64,000 bases of DNA from Candidatus Gastranaerophilales bacterium (GTDB lineage: Bacteria > Cyanobacteriota > Vampirovibrionia > Gastranaerophilales > Gastranaerophilaceae): contig CALVEC010000009.1 of the NCBI GenBank assembly GCA_944326475.1, positions 1-64,000 of the forward strand. The letters run 5' to 3'. The position numbers and the translations under genes were made by a program. Each line of letters begins with the position of its first letter. The stretch's first letter is position 1. The notes below the pieces were generated by a model. The model was given only the letters and a program-made list of their open reading frames with translations. It was not told where the DNA came from and made no database searches. Positions 25,634-33,130 of this stretch are shown piece by piece.

Positions 25634-25864
25634 TTACTCTTGTTGGAAACCTTTTTTCAGGTGTTCCAAATCTAACATAGGTTCTTCATCAACACCCATG
25701 TCCATGCTGATAGCCGGAGCCTGGTCTGATGGTGCCTGTGCCTGGGCTGAAGAAGCTTCAGAAGTTTCTTCGATTCCTTCTATCCCTTGTGAACCTTGAA
25801 GACTTTGCATATCTTCCGGGGGTTTTATGCCGTGCGTAAAAAAGTTTATGCCCTGTATAGTCAT
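25634..25864 (-). CDS. Small acidic protein of unknown function
   Basis: The 76-residue protein is mostly disordered (Gln/Gly/Ser/Ala/Glu-rich). It ends in a helix (EPMLDLEHLKKGFQQE) and starts MTIQGINFFTHGIKPPED. That start resembles the start of the unrelated protein at 51923 (MKITGIKNFYETQIKPPYK). AAGGAGT precedes the ATG. It is 34 bp upstream of the 839-residue gene and is probably co-transcribed with it. The function is unknown. Confidence 0.65.
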   Translation of the reverse strand: MTIQGINFFTHGIKPPEDMQSLQGSQGIEGIEETSEASSAQAQAPSDQAPAISMDMGVDEEPMLDLEHLKKGFQQE

Positions 25865-26028
25865 AGTCAGACTCCTTATGTTATTTTCCCTGTATTCGTC
25901 ATGTCGGCATTTTTTTTAAAAACTTAAGAGTTTTGATTCATATTGTTAAGTTTTTGTTACAAATCGAGAAAAAATAGCATTAAATCCTGAAATAATGTGT
26001 TTATTTATTTAGGAAAAGTAGGTGAATT

Positions 26029-26754
26029 ATGCAGAATATTCCTGTAGGTTATCAACCATACCAGAATAAAACCGTGGCAGTTCCGGCAACAGGCGGAAAT
26101 GTCAACATTATCATAAATAATCCGTCTGCTTCGCTGAACCCGAATGGCGCTAATATTAACAACAGTTGTTCAGGTTTACCCGGACAAGCTTATCCTCCGG
26201 AATACTATATCAATAACAACAATACCAATAATGCACCCCCCGCTGCGTCACAAACACCGTATCCGTCTGTTCCTATAGGACAGCAGCCTTTAAACGAAAC
26301 CGCTTCCGCGGATAAGTCTAAGGACAGCAAAAAGCCAATGAAAGATGTGGTACAGTTAACGGATGAATATATTCAGACACTTGAAAACTATTTGAGAAAT
26401 CCGAACCCGGAAATAAAACTGATGGGTGCAAAAGAACTGATGAAAAGATTCAGAGAAGATGATTCAAGAAAAAATGACGTTGCATTGACAAACCTTTTGA
26501 ATCTGACACTCCAGAGCAAATATTCACCTGTTAAAATGATAGGTTTGACTATCTTGAATAACGGATGGGCTCAGGGTGATAATTTCACAAGACAGCTCCT
26601 TGCTCAAATTCAGCAGTCTAAGTCAGGCTACGGTTTGGATGCGCTGGATGCGGCGGAAGCTGCACTTAAATCCGCAGGCAACACAGTAAAAATACCGGAC
26701 AATAATCCTGATAGTTCCAAAGACAAAAAATCAAAAGAGGTAACAAATGAATAA
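26029..26754 (+). CDS. Unknown protein with Asn/Pro-rich head and helical-repeat tail
   Basis: In this 241-residue protein, residues 1-105 are rich in Asn, Pro, Tyr and Gln and look disordered. Residues ~110-225 are helical with HEAT-like spacing (VQLTDEYIQTLENYLRNPNPEIKLMGAKELMKRF, YSPVKMIGLTILNNG, YGLDALDAAEAALKSAG). It has no membrane helix or signal peptide. It overlaps the next gene by 8 bp, so the two are translated together. It is divergent from the 76-residue gene, and the ~165 bp between them should hold both promoters. No family is recognised. Confidence 0.65.
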   Translation: MQNIPVGYQPYQNKTVAVPATGGNVNIIINNPSASLNPNGANINNSCSGLPGQAYPPEYYINNNNTNNAPPAASQTPYPSVPIGQQPLNETASADKSKDSKKPMKDVVQLTDEYIQTLENYLRNPNPEIKLMGAKELMKRFREDDSRKNDVALTNLLNLTLQSKYSPVKMIGLTILNNGWAQGDNFTRQLLAQIQQSKSGYGLDALDAAEAALKSAGNTVKIPDNNPDSSKDKKSKEVTNE

Positions 26755-27184
26755 GCTTACTATAATCTCTAAAGTTGCAGGTGCTATAGCTATAGCCGGA
26801 ATCGGCTTTGATGCACACAAATCTGCAGTAAGGCGGGCAAGAGAAAACGTAAAAATCGGAATTGCAGACAGGCTGCCGGATGCTTTTTTGCATTCAAGGA
26901 GATTGGATGAAACAAGTTATATAACAAGCAAGCTAAAAGACAGAGTCTTTCAGGAAGATGTCGATGGTGCGTTGTCTGACAAATTTAATGCTCTAACAGG
27001 CTATCTCGGCGGAATGTTTGATCAGGTTGTATCTAACATAATACCTCTCGGATGTGCTATAGGAGCACTTGTTACTAATAAAGCAAGCAAGTTCTTTGGT
27101 ATCGGTCTCGGGTTGTGCGGTATTAAATACCTGCTGAGCGATGTGTTTGACGTTGGGCGTGTAAAACATTTTGATATTGAGTAA
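26747..27184 (+). CDS. Small glycine-rich membrane-associated protein, unknown
   Basis: The 145-residue protein has two weakly hydrophobic Gly/Ala-rich stretches (~8-22 IISKVAGAIAIAGIGF, and ~100-130 NIIPLGCAIGALVTNKASKFFGIGLGLCGIKYLL) that could lie in a membrane. A charged middle part joins them. It is translationally coupled to the preceding HEAT-like gene by an 8-bp overlap and is followed by a terminator, so the two form a complete bicistronic unit. No family is recognised. Confidence 0.6.
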   Translation: MNKLTIISKVAGAIAIAGIGFDAHKSAVRRARENVKIGIADRLPDAFLHSRRLDETSYITSKLKDRVFQEDVDGALSDKFNALTGYLGGMFDQVVSNIIPLGCAIGALVTNKASKFFGIGLGLCGIKYLLSDVFDVGRVKHFDIE

Positions 27185-27190
27185 AAAATA

Positions 27191-27223
27191 AAAAAAGACT
27201 GTTTTAATAACAGTCTTTTTTTA
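27191..27223 (+). terminator. Rho-independent terminator
   Basis: The arms GACTGTT (27197-27203) and AACAGTC (27209-27215) are extended by A5/T7 runs. Confidence 0.88.
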
Positions 27224-27261
27224 TTCCCCTCTATTAGTCTAGTATTGCTTTTCCCGTAAAA

Positions 27262-27450
27262 TTAGTCTAGTAATGCCTCTAAGATTGTTGCGTTTTTAGC
27301 AGCCAGTGTGTTTTCTCTGACTTTCTGTTTGTGGATGTAAGTTCTGAGTGCTTCTCGAATAAGTTCGCTTCTCGTGCGGTTTTCGTTTTCTGCAACTGTG
27401 TCGATTTTGCTTAAGAAGTCTTCGGGCATTGAAATTAAAACTCTTGCCAT
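27262..27450 (-). CDS. Ribbon-helix-helix (CopG/Arc-type) DNA-binding protein
   Basis: The 62-residue protein has a typical RHH core: a beta strand (ARVLISMPEDFL), helix A (LSKIDTVAENE), and helix B after the turn (NRTRSELIREALRTYIHKQK). Such proteins bind DNA as dimers and often act as antitoxins or metabolic repressors. No toxin-sized gene (RelE/PIN/Doc) lies next to it on the minus strand: upstream is 209 bp without a gene. A role as a lone regulator is thus more likely than a toxin-antitoxin pair. A strong GGAGG ribosome site precedes the start. Confidence 0.85.
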   Translation of the reverse strand: MARVLISMPEDFLSKIDTVAENENRTRSELIREALRTYIHKQKVRENTLAAKNATILEALLD

Positions 27451-27659
27451 TGTAATTCCTCCGGTTATATTTTTCTCTCTTATTTTTGTTTATCTCTCGT
27501 ACTTATATAAAGGCAAATTAAAATAAAAAATTGCCTTTTTGATTTAATAAATATTTAAAAAATATATACATTAAGGCAAAGAAGTATATATTAACCGGAT
27601 TTACAGGTTTACAATTTGTAACATTGATGTTTAATGTTATCCTGCTTGCGCGATGAAAA

Positions 27660-29018
27660 TTATTTTTTACGGTTCAAAATATGCTGCATTTCAAGCAAAG
27701 CTGTATAGGTCGGCATAATTACAAGCTGCCCGTCAGATTTTTCAGGCAAGGTTTTAAGAGCATATTTAATAGCGCTTTTTATGTCATATACGGTTGTAAT
27801 TTGTTTGGGATTTACTCCTGCGTACTTCAAGCGAACTGCCATATCATCGGCTCGAATACCGCTTACTATGATTTCGTTATGATAATCAGCAAGCATTTCA
27901 AAGTCTGTATCCCAGAGCCAGGAAACATCTCTGCCGTCAGCATAGTTGTCGTTTATAATAATCAAAAGTTTTGCGGTTGTTTCCTGGTTTATTGTTCTTA
28001 AAACTTCAGAGGCGCCGGTCGGGTTTTTGATAAGCTGTACAAGAACATGTTTGTTTTCCAGCATAAATTTTTCAGCCCGACCAAATACGGACTGATATGA
28101 TTCCAGGGCGGATTGAATATCTTCCGGTGAAATTTTTTGTTCCAAGGCTGCGGCTATTGCTGCCAAAACGTTGTAGGCATTGTATAATCCGACAAGGTTT
28201 GTTTTAAATTCATTTGTTCTTTCATTATGCGAGACAATAATTTTTGTATAATCGGAAAAAATCACGGCTCGTCCGGTGTAATCAGGTTGAATCCTTTTAT
28301 TTCCGCAATTTGAACAAAAGTAATTTCCAATGTGTGCGTAGTATCTTTTTGTGTAAGACATGCAAGAACCGCATTTGCACATAACAGATTCCGGGGGGCT
28401 TTGAGATTCCGGAACTGCGCTGTCATAAATTATTTCATCAAATCCAAAATAAATTTTCTTACATCCTGTTCCAAGCCCGGCAACCATTGGGTCATCGGCG
28501 TTTAAAAGAACTTTTAAGTCTGGGTTTTTGGATATTGCATTCTGAATTTTTTTTGCCGTAGTGTGGAGTTCTCCGTATCTGTCAAGCTGGTCGCGAAAAA
28601 GGTTGGTCACAAGAAGGTAATCAGCCTTTAAATAGTCATACAGCTTTGTTAAATAAGCTTCATCCGATTCAAGAACCGCATAATCAAATTTTGAAAAGGG
28701 TTTATAGTTTACGGCAAGTGAACTGGCAATACCCGAAAGCATGTTGGCGCCTTTTTCGTTATGCAGCACCGAGCAGTTCGTTTTTTTTATAATATGCGCA
28801 ATAAGTCCTGCTGTTGTGGTTTTCCCGTTTGTACCGGTTACTGTAATTATGTCTTTTTTGCAATAGTCGGAGACAGAGGCAATAAAATTTTTTTGTATCT
28901 TTAATGCCAGTGCGCCCGGCAGTGATGTTCCGGCATGATGAAACAGGTGCAGCCCGAGGTTTGCGGACTTAGCTGTTAAAAGTGCTGTATAAAAATTCAT
29001 TTTGTTTATAAAGCTCAT
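27660..29018 (-). CDS. murT: MurT-like Mur ligase (lipid II isoglutaminyl synthase subunit)
   Basis: The 452-residue Mur-ligase-family protein has the ATP loop ITVTGTNGKTTTAGL (~57-72). A four-Cys zinc ribbon (CKCGSC ... YFCSNCG, ~205-235) sits within the central domain, and a C-terminal DUF1727 region follows (NYADGRDVSWLWDTDFEML, VIMPTYTALLEM). These are the hallmarks of MurT, which with the glutaminase GatD amidates the D-Glu of lipid II. gatD is normally adjacent but is not found next to it here. A TATAAT box seven bases before the ATG suggests a leaderless mRNA. It is divergent from folC. Confidence 0.88.
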   Translation of the reverse strand: MSFINKMNFYTALLTAKSANLGLHLFHHAGTSLPGALALKIQKNFIASVSDYCKKDIITVTGTNGKTTTAGLIAHIIKKTNCSVLHNEKGANMLSGIASSLAVNYKPFSKFDYAVLESDEAYLTKLYDYLKADYLLVTNLFRDQLDRYGELHTTAKKIQNAISKNPDLKVLLNADDPMVAGLGTGCKKIYFGFDEIIYDSAVPESQSPPESVMCKCGSCMSYTKRYYAHIGNYFCSNCGNKRIQPDYTGRAVIFSDYTKIIVSHNERTNEFKTNLVGLYNAYNVLAAIAAALEQKISPEDIQSALESYQSVFGRAEKFMLENKHVLVQLIKNPTGASEVLRTINQETTAKLLIIINDNYADGRDVSWLWDTDFEMLADYHNEIIVSGIRADDMAVRLKYAGVNPKQITTVYDIKSAIKYALKTLPEKSDGQLVIMPTYTALLEMQHILNRKK

Positions 29019-29025
29019 GTTATTG

Positions 29026-29031
29026 ATTATA
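29026..29031 (-). promoter_or_regulatory. -10 box of murT, leaderless type
   Basis: On the minus strand TATAAT (29031-29026) is followed by seven bases and then the murT ATG at 29018. Transcription would start at or next to the A of the start codon. No ribosome site is visible between them. Confidence 0.6.
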
Positions 29032-29045
29032 ACTCAAAATAAACA

Positions 29046-29051
29046 TATAAT
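29046..29051 (+). promoter_or_regulatory. -10 box of folC, leaderless type
   Basis: TATAAT is followed by six bases and then the folC ATG at 29058. The murT -10 box is only 14 bp away on the other strand, so the two promoters overlap and RNA polymerase could serve only one at a time. Confidence 0.6.
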
Positions 29052-29057
29052 TGAAGC

Positions 29058-30335
29058 ATGCAAACTAAAATAAGTTATGATGACGCTATACGAATATTAA
29101 CCTCCAGAGAAAAATTTCATATATGTCTTGGATTGGAGAGAATAACTGAAATATTAAATCTTTTGGGTAATCCGCAAGAGAAGCTTCAAATCATACATAT
29201 AGCCGGAACAAACGGCAAAGGCTCCGTTTCTAAATTATTGGCGGAAATATTAAAAGAGGCAGGTTACAAAATCGGGTTGTACACAAGCCCCCATATACTG
29301 GAATATACGGAAAGAATACAAATTAACGGTAATAAAATATCCCGCGATGATTTTGGCGGTTTAGTGTTTGATATATGTACTCTTGCGGAGAAAAACAATA
29401 TTTATCTTACTGAATTTGAAGTGCTTACTGCAGTAATGTTTAAATATTTTGAGCAGATGAAAGTTGATATTTGTGTTGTGGAGACCGGTTTGGGGGGAAG
29501 GCTTGATGCCACAAATGCAATTAAATCCAACCTCCTTTCCGTTATAACCTCTATATCCCTTGACCATACGGAGAGACTGGGAAATACGACAGAAAAAATT
29601 GCCGCTGAAAAAGCAGGAATAATAAAAGCAGGCTGTCCTATAGTTGTTTCCGTTTCTAACTGCGGGTATAAAACGATTAAAGACAGAGCCGCAGAATTGA
29701 ATGCGCCTGTGTTGGTGTCTGATTGCGCAGATATTGAGTTTTTAAACGGTAAAAATTATGCGGTTATTAACGGAAAAAAATATTTGTTCAATTTAATGGG
29801 ATTGTGGCAAAAAGAAAATCTCGGGCTTGTGTGCAGTGCGGTTGATTATTTACGTAAAAATGGGTATTTGATTAGTGAAAACGCCTTTTCCGAGGCATTA
29901 AAAAATGTTGTATGGAATTGCCGGTTTCAGTATATACCGAAAAAGAATACAATAATCGACGGTACGCACAATCCAGACGGAGCCAGAGTTCTGAGAGAAA
30001 GCCTTGATTTTTATTTTCCTGACGAAAAGAGAATCTGGATATACGGTTCTATGAAAAATAAAGACTACGGGAAAGTAATGAAAACTTTATTCAGACCCGG
30101 CGACAGTATTTATCTTTGCGGCTTTAGTCATACGGGAAGCGCCGGAATAGATGATTTAAAAGCTCTGATAACACAAAAGTGCAGACAGATTGAAATAACA
30201 TCTGTTGACGACCTTCTCTCACGGCGTGATAGCGGCTCTTTGTGTATAATCTCCGGCTCTTTTTATATGATTGGGGAGATTTTAAATTTAAATTCAGACT
30301 TAAAAAAATGTACCCGGTTGGATAATTCCTTATAA
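29058..30335 (+). CDS. folC: Folylpolyglutamate synthase / dihydrofolate synthase
   Basis: The 425-residue Mur-ligase-superfamily enzyme adds glutamate to folates, and often to dihydropteroate as well. It has the P-loop HIAGTNGKGSVSKLLAEIL (~46-64), the SPHILEYTERIQINGNKI segment, the metal/ATP motif ETGLGGRLDATN, the SLDHTERLGNT motif and the C-terminal DGTHNPDGARVL. The C-terminal domain is complete. It is divergent from murT and shares a 39-bp promoter region with it. Its product maintains the folate pool used by ThyX. Confidence 0.95.
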   Translation: MQTKISYDDAIRILTSREKFHICLGLERITEILNLLGNPQEKLQIIHIAGTNGKGSVSKLLAEILKEAGYKIGLYTSPHILEYTERIQINGNKISRDDFGGLVFDICTLAEKNNIYLTEFEVLTAVMFKYFEQMKVDICVVETGLGGRLDATNAIKSNLLSVITSISLDHTERLGNTTEKIAAEKAGIIKAGCPIVVSVSNCGYKTIKDRAAELNAPVLVSDCADIEFLNGKNYAVINGKKYLFNLMGLWQKENLGLVCSAVDYLRKNGYLISENAFSEALKNVVWNCRFQYIPKKNTIIDGTHNPDGARVLRESLDFYFPDEKRIWIYGSMKNKDYGKVMKTLFRPGDSIYLCGFSHTGSAGIDDLKALITQKCRQIEITSVDDLLSRRDSGSLCIISGSFYMIGEILNLNSDLKKCTRLDNSL

Positions 30336-30384
30336 TTTTTCACAAAGTAATAATAACATGACCTAACTAAAGAAGGAGTTTATC

Positions 30385-31086
30385 ATGTTAACCAGTACTA
30401 TGAAATCTGAGGAAGAAAAAACAACCAAAACAATCAGTGTTGTTATTGTAGAGGATTACAAACTTACACGAGTCGGATTGCGTTCAACAATCAATGAATT
30501 TGAAAATATACGTGTGGTTGGTGAAGCAGAAGACGCCGTATCAGGGCTGGAAGTAATAAAAAAAATGCAGCCGACAGTAATACTTATGGATTTGGGGCTG
30601 CCTGAGATGAACGGCATTGAGGCAACCCAAAAGGTCAGGGAAATAGCGCCTGATTCCAAAGTAATCATATTAACATCGCATGACCGTGATGAAGAAGTGC
30701 TTGCTGCACTGGGTTCAGGTGCATCCGCGTATTGTTTAAAAGATATTGATCCCAAGACACTTGCAGATGTAATAAGAAATGTAAGCAAAGGGGCTTGCTG
30801 GTTAGATCCGGCGGTTGCGCAGGTTGCTCTGAATTTGTTCCCCAAACCGGAAAGTACCGCACTCAAAGCGCCCGGAGATATTTCAGATGCACGTACACAA
30901 CTTACGGAAAGGGAGTTTGAAGTGTTAAGGCTTCTTGTTCAGGGAAAAAGCAATACGGAAATAGCTAAAGAATTGATAGTCAGTGTCCATACGGCAAAAG
31001 CACATGTTTGCAGTATTTTACAGAAATTATGTGTTGATGACCGTGTGCAGGCGGCTGTAAAAGCTATTAAAGAAAATATTATCTAA
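30385..31086 (+). CDS. NarL/FixJ-type response regulator
   Basis: This 233-residue regulator has a receiver domain (~17-135) with the acidic pair in IVEDYKL, phospho-acceptor D69 in VILMDLGLPEMNG, T/S in ILTSHD and K in CLKDID. A LuxR-type helix-turn-helix (~168-232: LTEREFEVLRLLVQGKSNTEIAKEL) follows. AAGGAG precedes the start. No histidine kinase lies next to it on its strand; the kinase at 33131-34726 belongs to a convergent operon. It is an orphan regulator in this window and ends at a strong terminator. Confidence 0.93.
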   Translation: MLTSTMKSEEEKTTKTISVVIVEDYKLTRVGLRSTINEFENIRVVGEAEDAVSGLEVIKKMQPTVILMDLGLPEMNGIEATQKVREIAPDSKVIILTSHDRDEEVLAALGSGASAYCLKDIDPKTLADVIRNVSKGACWLDPAVAQVALNLFPKPESTALKAPGDISDARTQLTEREFEVLRLLVQGKSNTEIAKELIVSVHTAKAHVCSILQKLCVDDRVQAAVKAIKENII

Positions 31087-31102
31087 TCGGTCTCTTTTTT
31101 AC

Positions 31103-31133
31103 TCAAAAGACCCGTCGCTGCGGGTCTTTTGAA
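31103..31133. terminator. Rho-independent terminator between convergent operons
   Basis: TCAAAAGACCCG (31103-31114) and CGGGTCTTTTGA (31121-31132) form a perfect 12-bp stem with a 6-nt loop. The TTTT within the 3' arm can act on both strands. It sits between the NarL-type gene and the convergent flhA operon. Confidence 0.85.
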
Positions 31134-31150
31134 ATTTATTGAGGTGAATT

Positions 31151-31789
31151 TTATTGTTTATTGCAATAGTCAAGAAGCGTGCTCTGCCAGTCTTCTACTT
31201 TTTCTATATAAAAATCTGCACCTTTTTTCATGCAAAGCTGTCTGTGTTCTTTTTTTGATGATGCTGTCATTACACCGATTTTTGAATGATATTTATTCAT
31301 CTTATACAGTTTGACCAGCTCATCCAGAAGCATAAAACCTTCTCTGTCGGTAGGAATGAACAAATCCATTATTACCAGTTCATAATCCTGTTTTTTATAT
31401 TTTTCTATAGCGTCGTAAATTTCTTTAGCGACTGTAACATCATATCCGATATTTTTAAAAAGGACAGAAAGCTGATAAGTAATCACGCCTAAATCATCTA
31501 TAATAAGAATTTGTTTAGCGGGATTTTTTTCTTTTTCTTCACTTTCAATTGAAGAATCACCGTCTTTGGTAACGATACGTCCGCTTCCGGTATTTTTTTC
31601 CTGCGAAGCAATGTCTCCCGCTCCGCTTTGCAGTCTGTCAATCTTTCTTTTTATATCAAGAAGCAAATCCTTTAATAAATCAACATTTATACCTTTTTCA
31701 CCCGGAGGCATTTTTCCTACAAGACCGTATAATTCATCAAGAAATTCATCATCTACTTCGATAGTTCGTCTTGCGCCGTCTTCACTCAT
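31151..31789 (-). CDS. Receiver-domain protein, last gene of the flhA operon
   Basis: This 212-residue protein has a helical N-terminal part (~1-90, with LYGLVGKMPPGEKGINVDLLKDLLLDIKRKIDRLQ). A receiver domain (~93-212) follows, with IIDDLG, phospho-acceptor Asp in ELVIMDLFIPTD, the T/S switch in VMTASSKK and a late E/D-rich end (YIEKVEDW) in place of the usual KP. There is no output domain. It may act as a stand-alone phosphate acceptor of the nearby histidine kinase. It closes the operon, 11 bp after the small gene at 31800-32045. Confidence 0.8.
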   Translation of the reverse strand: MSEDGARRTIEVDDEFLDELYGLVGKMPPGEKGINVDLLKDLLLDIKRKIDRLQSGAGDIASQEKNTGSGRIVTKDGDSSIESEEKEKNPAKQILIIDDLGVITYQLSVLFKNIGYDVTVAKEIYDAIEKYKKQDYELVIMDLFIPTDREGFMLLDELVKLYKMNKYHSKIGVMTASSKKEHRQLCMKKGADFYIEKVEDWQSTLLDYCNKQ

Positions 31790-31799
31790 ACAAAATCCT

Positions 31800-32045
31800 T
31801 TATTCCTTTTTGTTATTATAATTCATTGTAATATTTTTTTGAAATATTTGCCACCATTTTTTTTTCGATATTTTATGCAGCATTTTGTTTTTAATTTTAT
31901 ATTCAAGAATGCAATTATTTAAAATTTGTACAACCTGATTATCAGACAGAATCATGTGCTGCTGTAAATCAGATATGTATTTGTTTATGTATTTTTCCGC
32001 TATTTTGGAAGTGTCATTTTTTTTATTGAGCAGACCGTCATTCAT
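31800..32045 (-). CDS. Small basic helical protein of unknown function
   Basis: The 81-residue, Lys/Asn-rich helical protein (SKIAEKYINKYISDLQQHMILSD, then KKWWQIF) has no membrane helix or known motif. It lies between the REC-HD-GYP gene and the receiver gene on the same strand, with 63 bp and 10 bp gaps. This suggests a role in the same signalling unit, perhaps as a small partner protein. The function is unknown. Confidence 0.55.
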   Translation of the reverse strand: MNDGLLNKKNDTSKIAEKYINKYISDLQQHMILSDNQVVQILNNCILEYKIKNKMLHKISKKKWWQIFQKNITMNYNNKKE

Positions 32046-32108
32046 CAGAACTCCTTATTCTTATGAGTAATATACAAAAAATTCTGACGAAAAACATTGT
32101 CAATAAGT

Positions 32109-33119
32109 TTAATCATCATATTTAATTAAATCAAGCTGCTTTATTGTTGAAATAATTTCATCAAAGCAGTCCTCAAAAGCGGCAACAACTTTCGGATCAA
32201 ACTGTGAACCGGCGTTGTTTTTGATTTCCTGCAGTGCATCACTGTAGTCGAGCCTGTTTCTGTATATCCTGTTTGAAACAATACTGTCAAACGCATCAGC
32301 AAGAGCAATTATACGTGAGCCTACCGGAATTTCGTCTCCTTTAATGCCGGTAGGATACCCGGTACCATCGTATTTTTCGTGATGGTATTTAATAATTTCA
32401 ACAACATCCTTAAGCTGTTTTATATCTTCCAGGATTTTTACGCTGTAATTTATATGTTTTTTTATCTGATCATATTCTTCCTGATTTAGCGAGCCGATTT
32501 TGTATAAAATGTCATCTGAAACACCAATCATTCCTATATCGTGAAGCATTCCGGCAAGTTCAATTTTTCCTATGTCCACAGTCGGAAGGTTCATTTTATG
32601 GGCAATTTTTACGGAATAATATGTAATCCTTCTGCTTCTGCCCGAGGTAAAAGAGTCTCTGGCATCCAATGCGCCCATAATAGCTTTTATTGTACCCGAG
32701 AAAAGTTCTTTTAAGTCATCGATAAGTTTATCATTGTCATGTTTTAACTGATAATACTCAAGCGCTGATGATACAATAAGCTGCAGTTCATCAGGATTGT
32801 AGGGTTTTTTTATGTATCTGTATATTTTTGCATAGTTAATCGCATCAATAAGTATATTTGCATCAGAGTATGCCGTGAGAAGTATGCGCATTGTGTTCGG
32901 GCTTTTTTCAAGCACCTTTTTCAAAAATTCAACTCCGTCCATCTCCGGCATTTTGTGGTCTGAAATGACAAGATGATACTGTTTGTCATCAAGCATATCA
33001 AGAGCTTTTGTCGGAGAGGTTGACTTGTCAAGATTATATGAACCTCTGAGAGTTCTGTATAAAAGCGCCAAATTGTCTTCTTCATCATCAACGAGTAATA
33101 TATTATATTTTTCTGTCAT
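32109..33119 (-). CDS. Response regulator with HD-GYP phosphodiesterase domain
   Basis: The 336-residue protein has a receiver domain (~5-120: LLVDDEEDN, phospho-acceptor in HLVISDHKMPEMDG, LLTAYSD, IKKPYNPDEL). A linker helix and an HD-GYP domain follow (~140-330), with GMLHDIGMIGV and KYHHEKYDGTGYP plus the later LADAFDSI segment. HD-GYP enzymes break down c-di-GMP. It follows the histidine kinase gene by 11 bp, and a PilZ (c-di-GMP receptor) gene is in the same operon. So kinase input, c-di-GMP breakdown and readout are encoded together with the flagellar export gene flhA. Confidence 0.93.
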   Translation of the reverse strand: MTEKYNILLVDDEEDNLALLYRTLRGSYNLDKSTSPTKALDMLDDKQYHLVISDHKMPEMDGVEFLKKVLEKSPNTMRILLTAYSDANILIDAINYAKIYRYIKKPYNPDELQLIVSSALEYYQLKHDNDKLIDDLKELFSGTIKAIMGALDARDSFTSGRSRRITYYSVKIAHKMNLPTVDIGKIELAGMLHDIGMIGVSDDILYKIGSLNQEEYDQIKKHINYSVKILEDIKQLKDVVEIIKYHHEKYDGTGYPTGIKGDEIPVGSRIIALADAFDSIVSNRIYRNRLDYSDALQEIKNNAGSQFDPKVVAAFEDCFDEIISTIKQLDLIKYDD

Positions 33120-33130
33120 TTTTTCTTTTC

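Noticed and set aside
27262-27450. Toxin-antitoxin pair with the RHH protein as antitoxin
   Set aside because: No toxin-like gene is adjacent on either side of it on the same strand.
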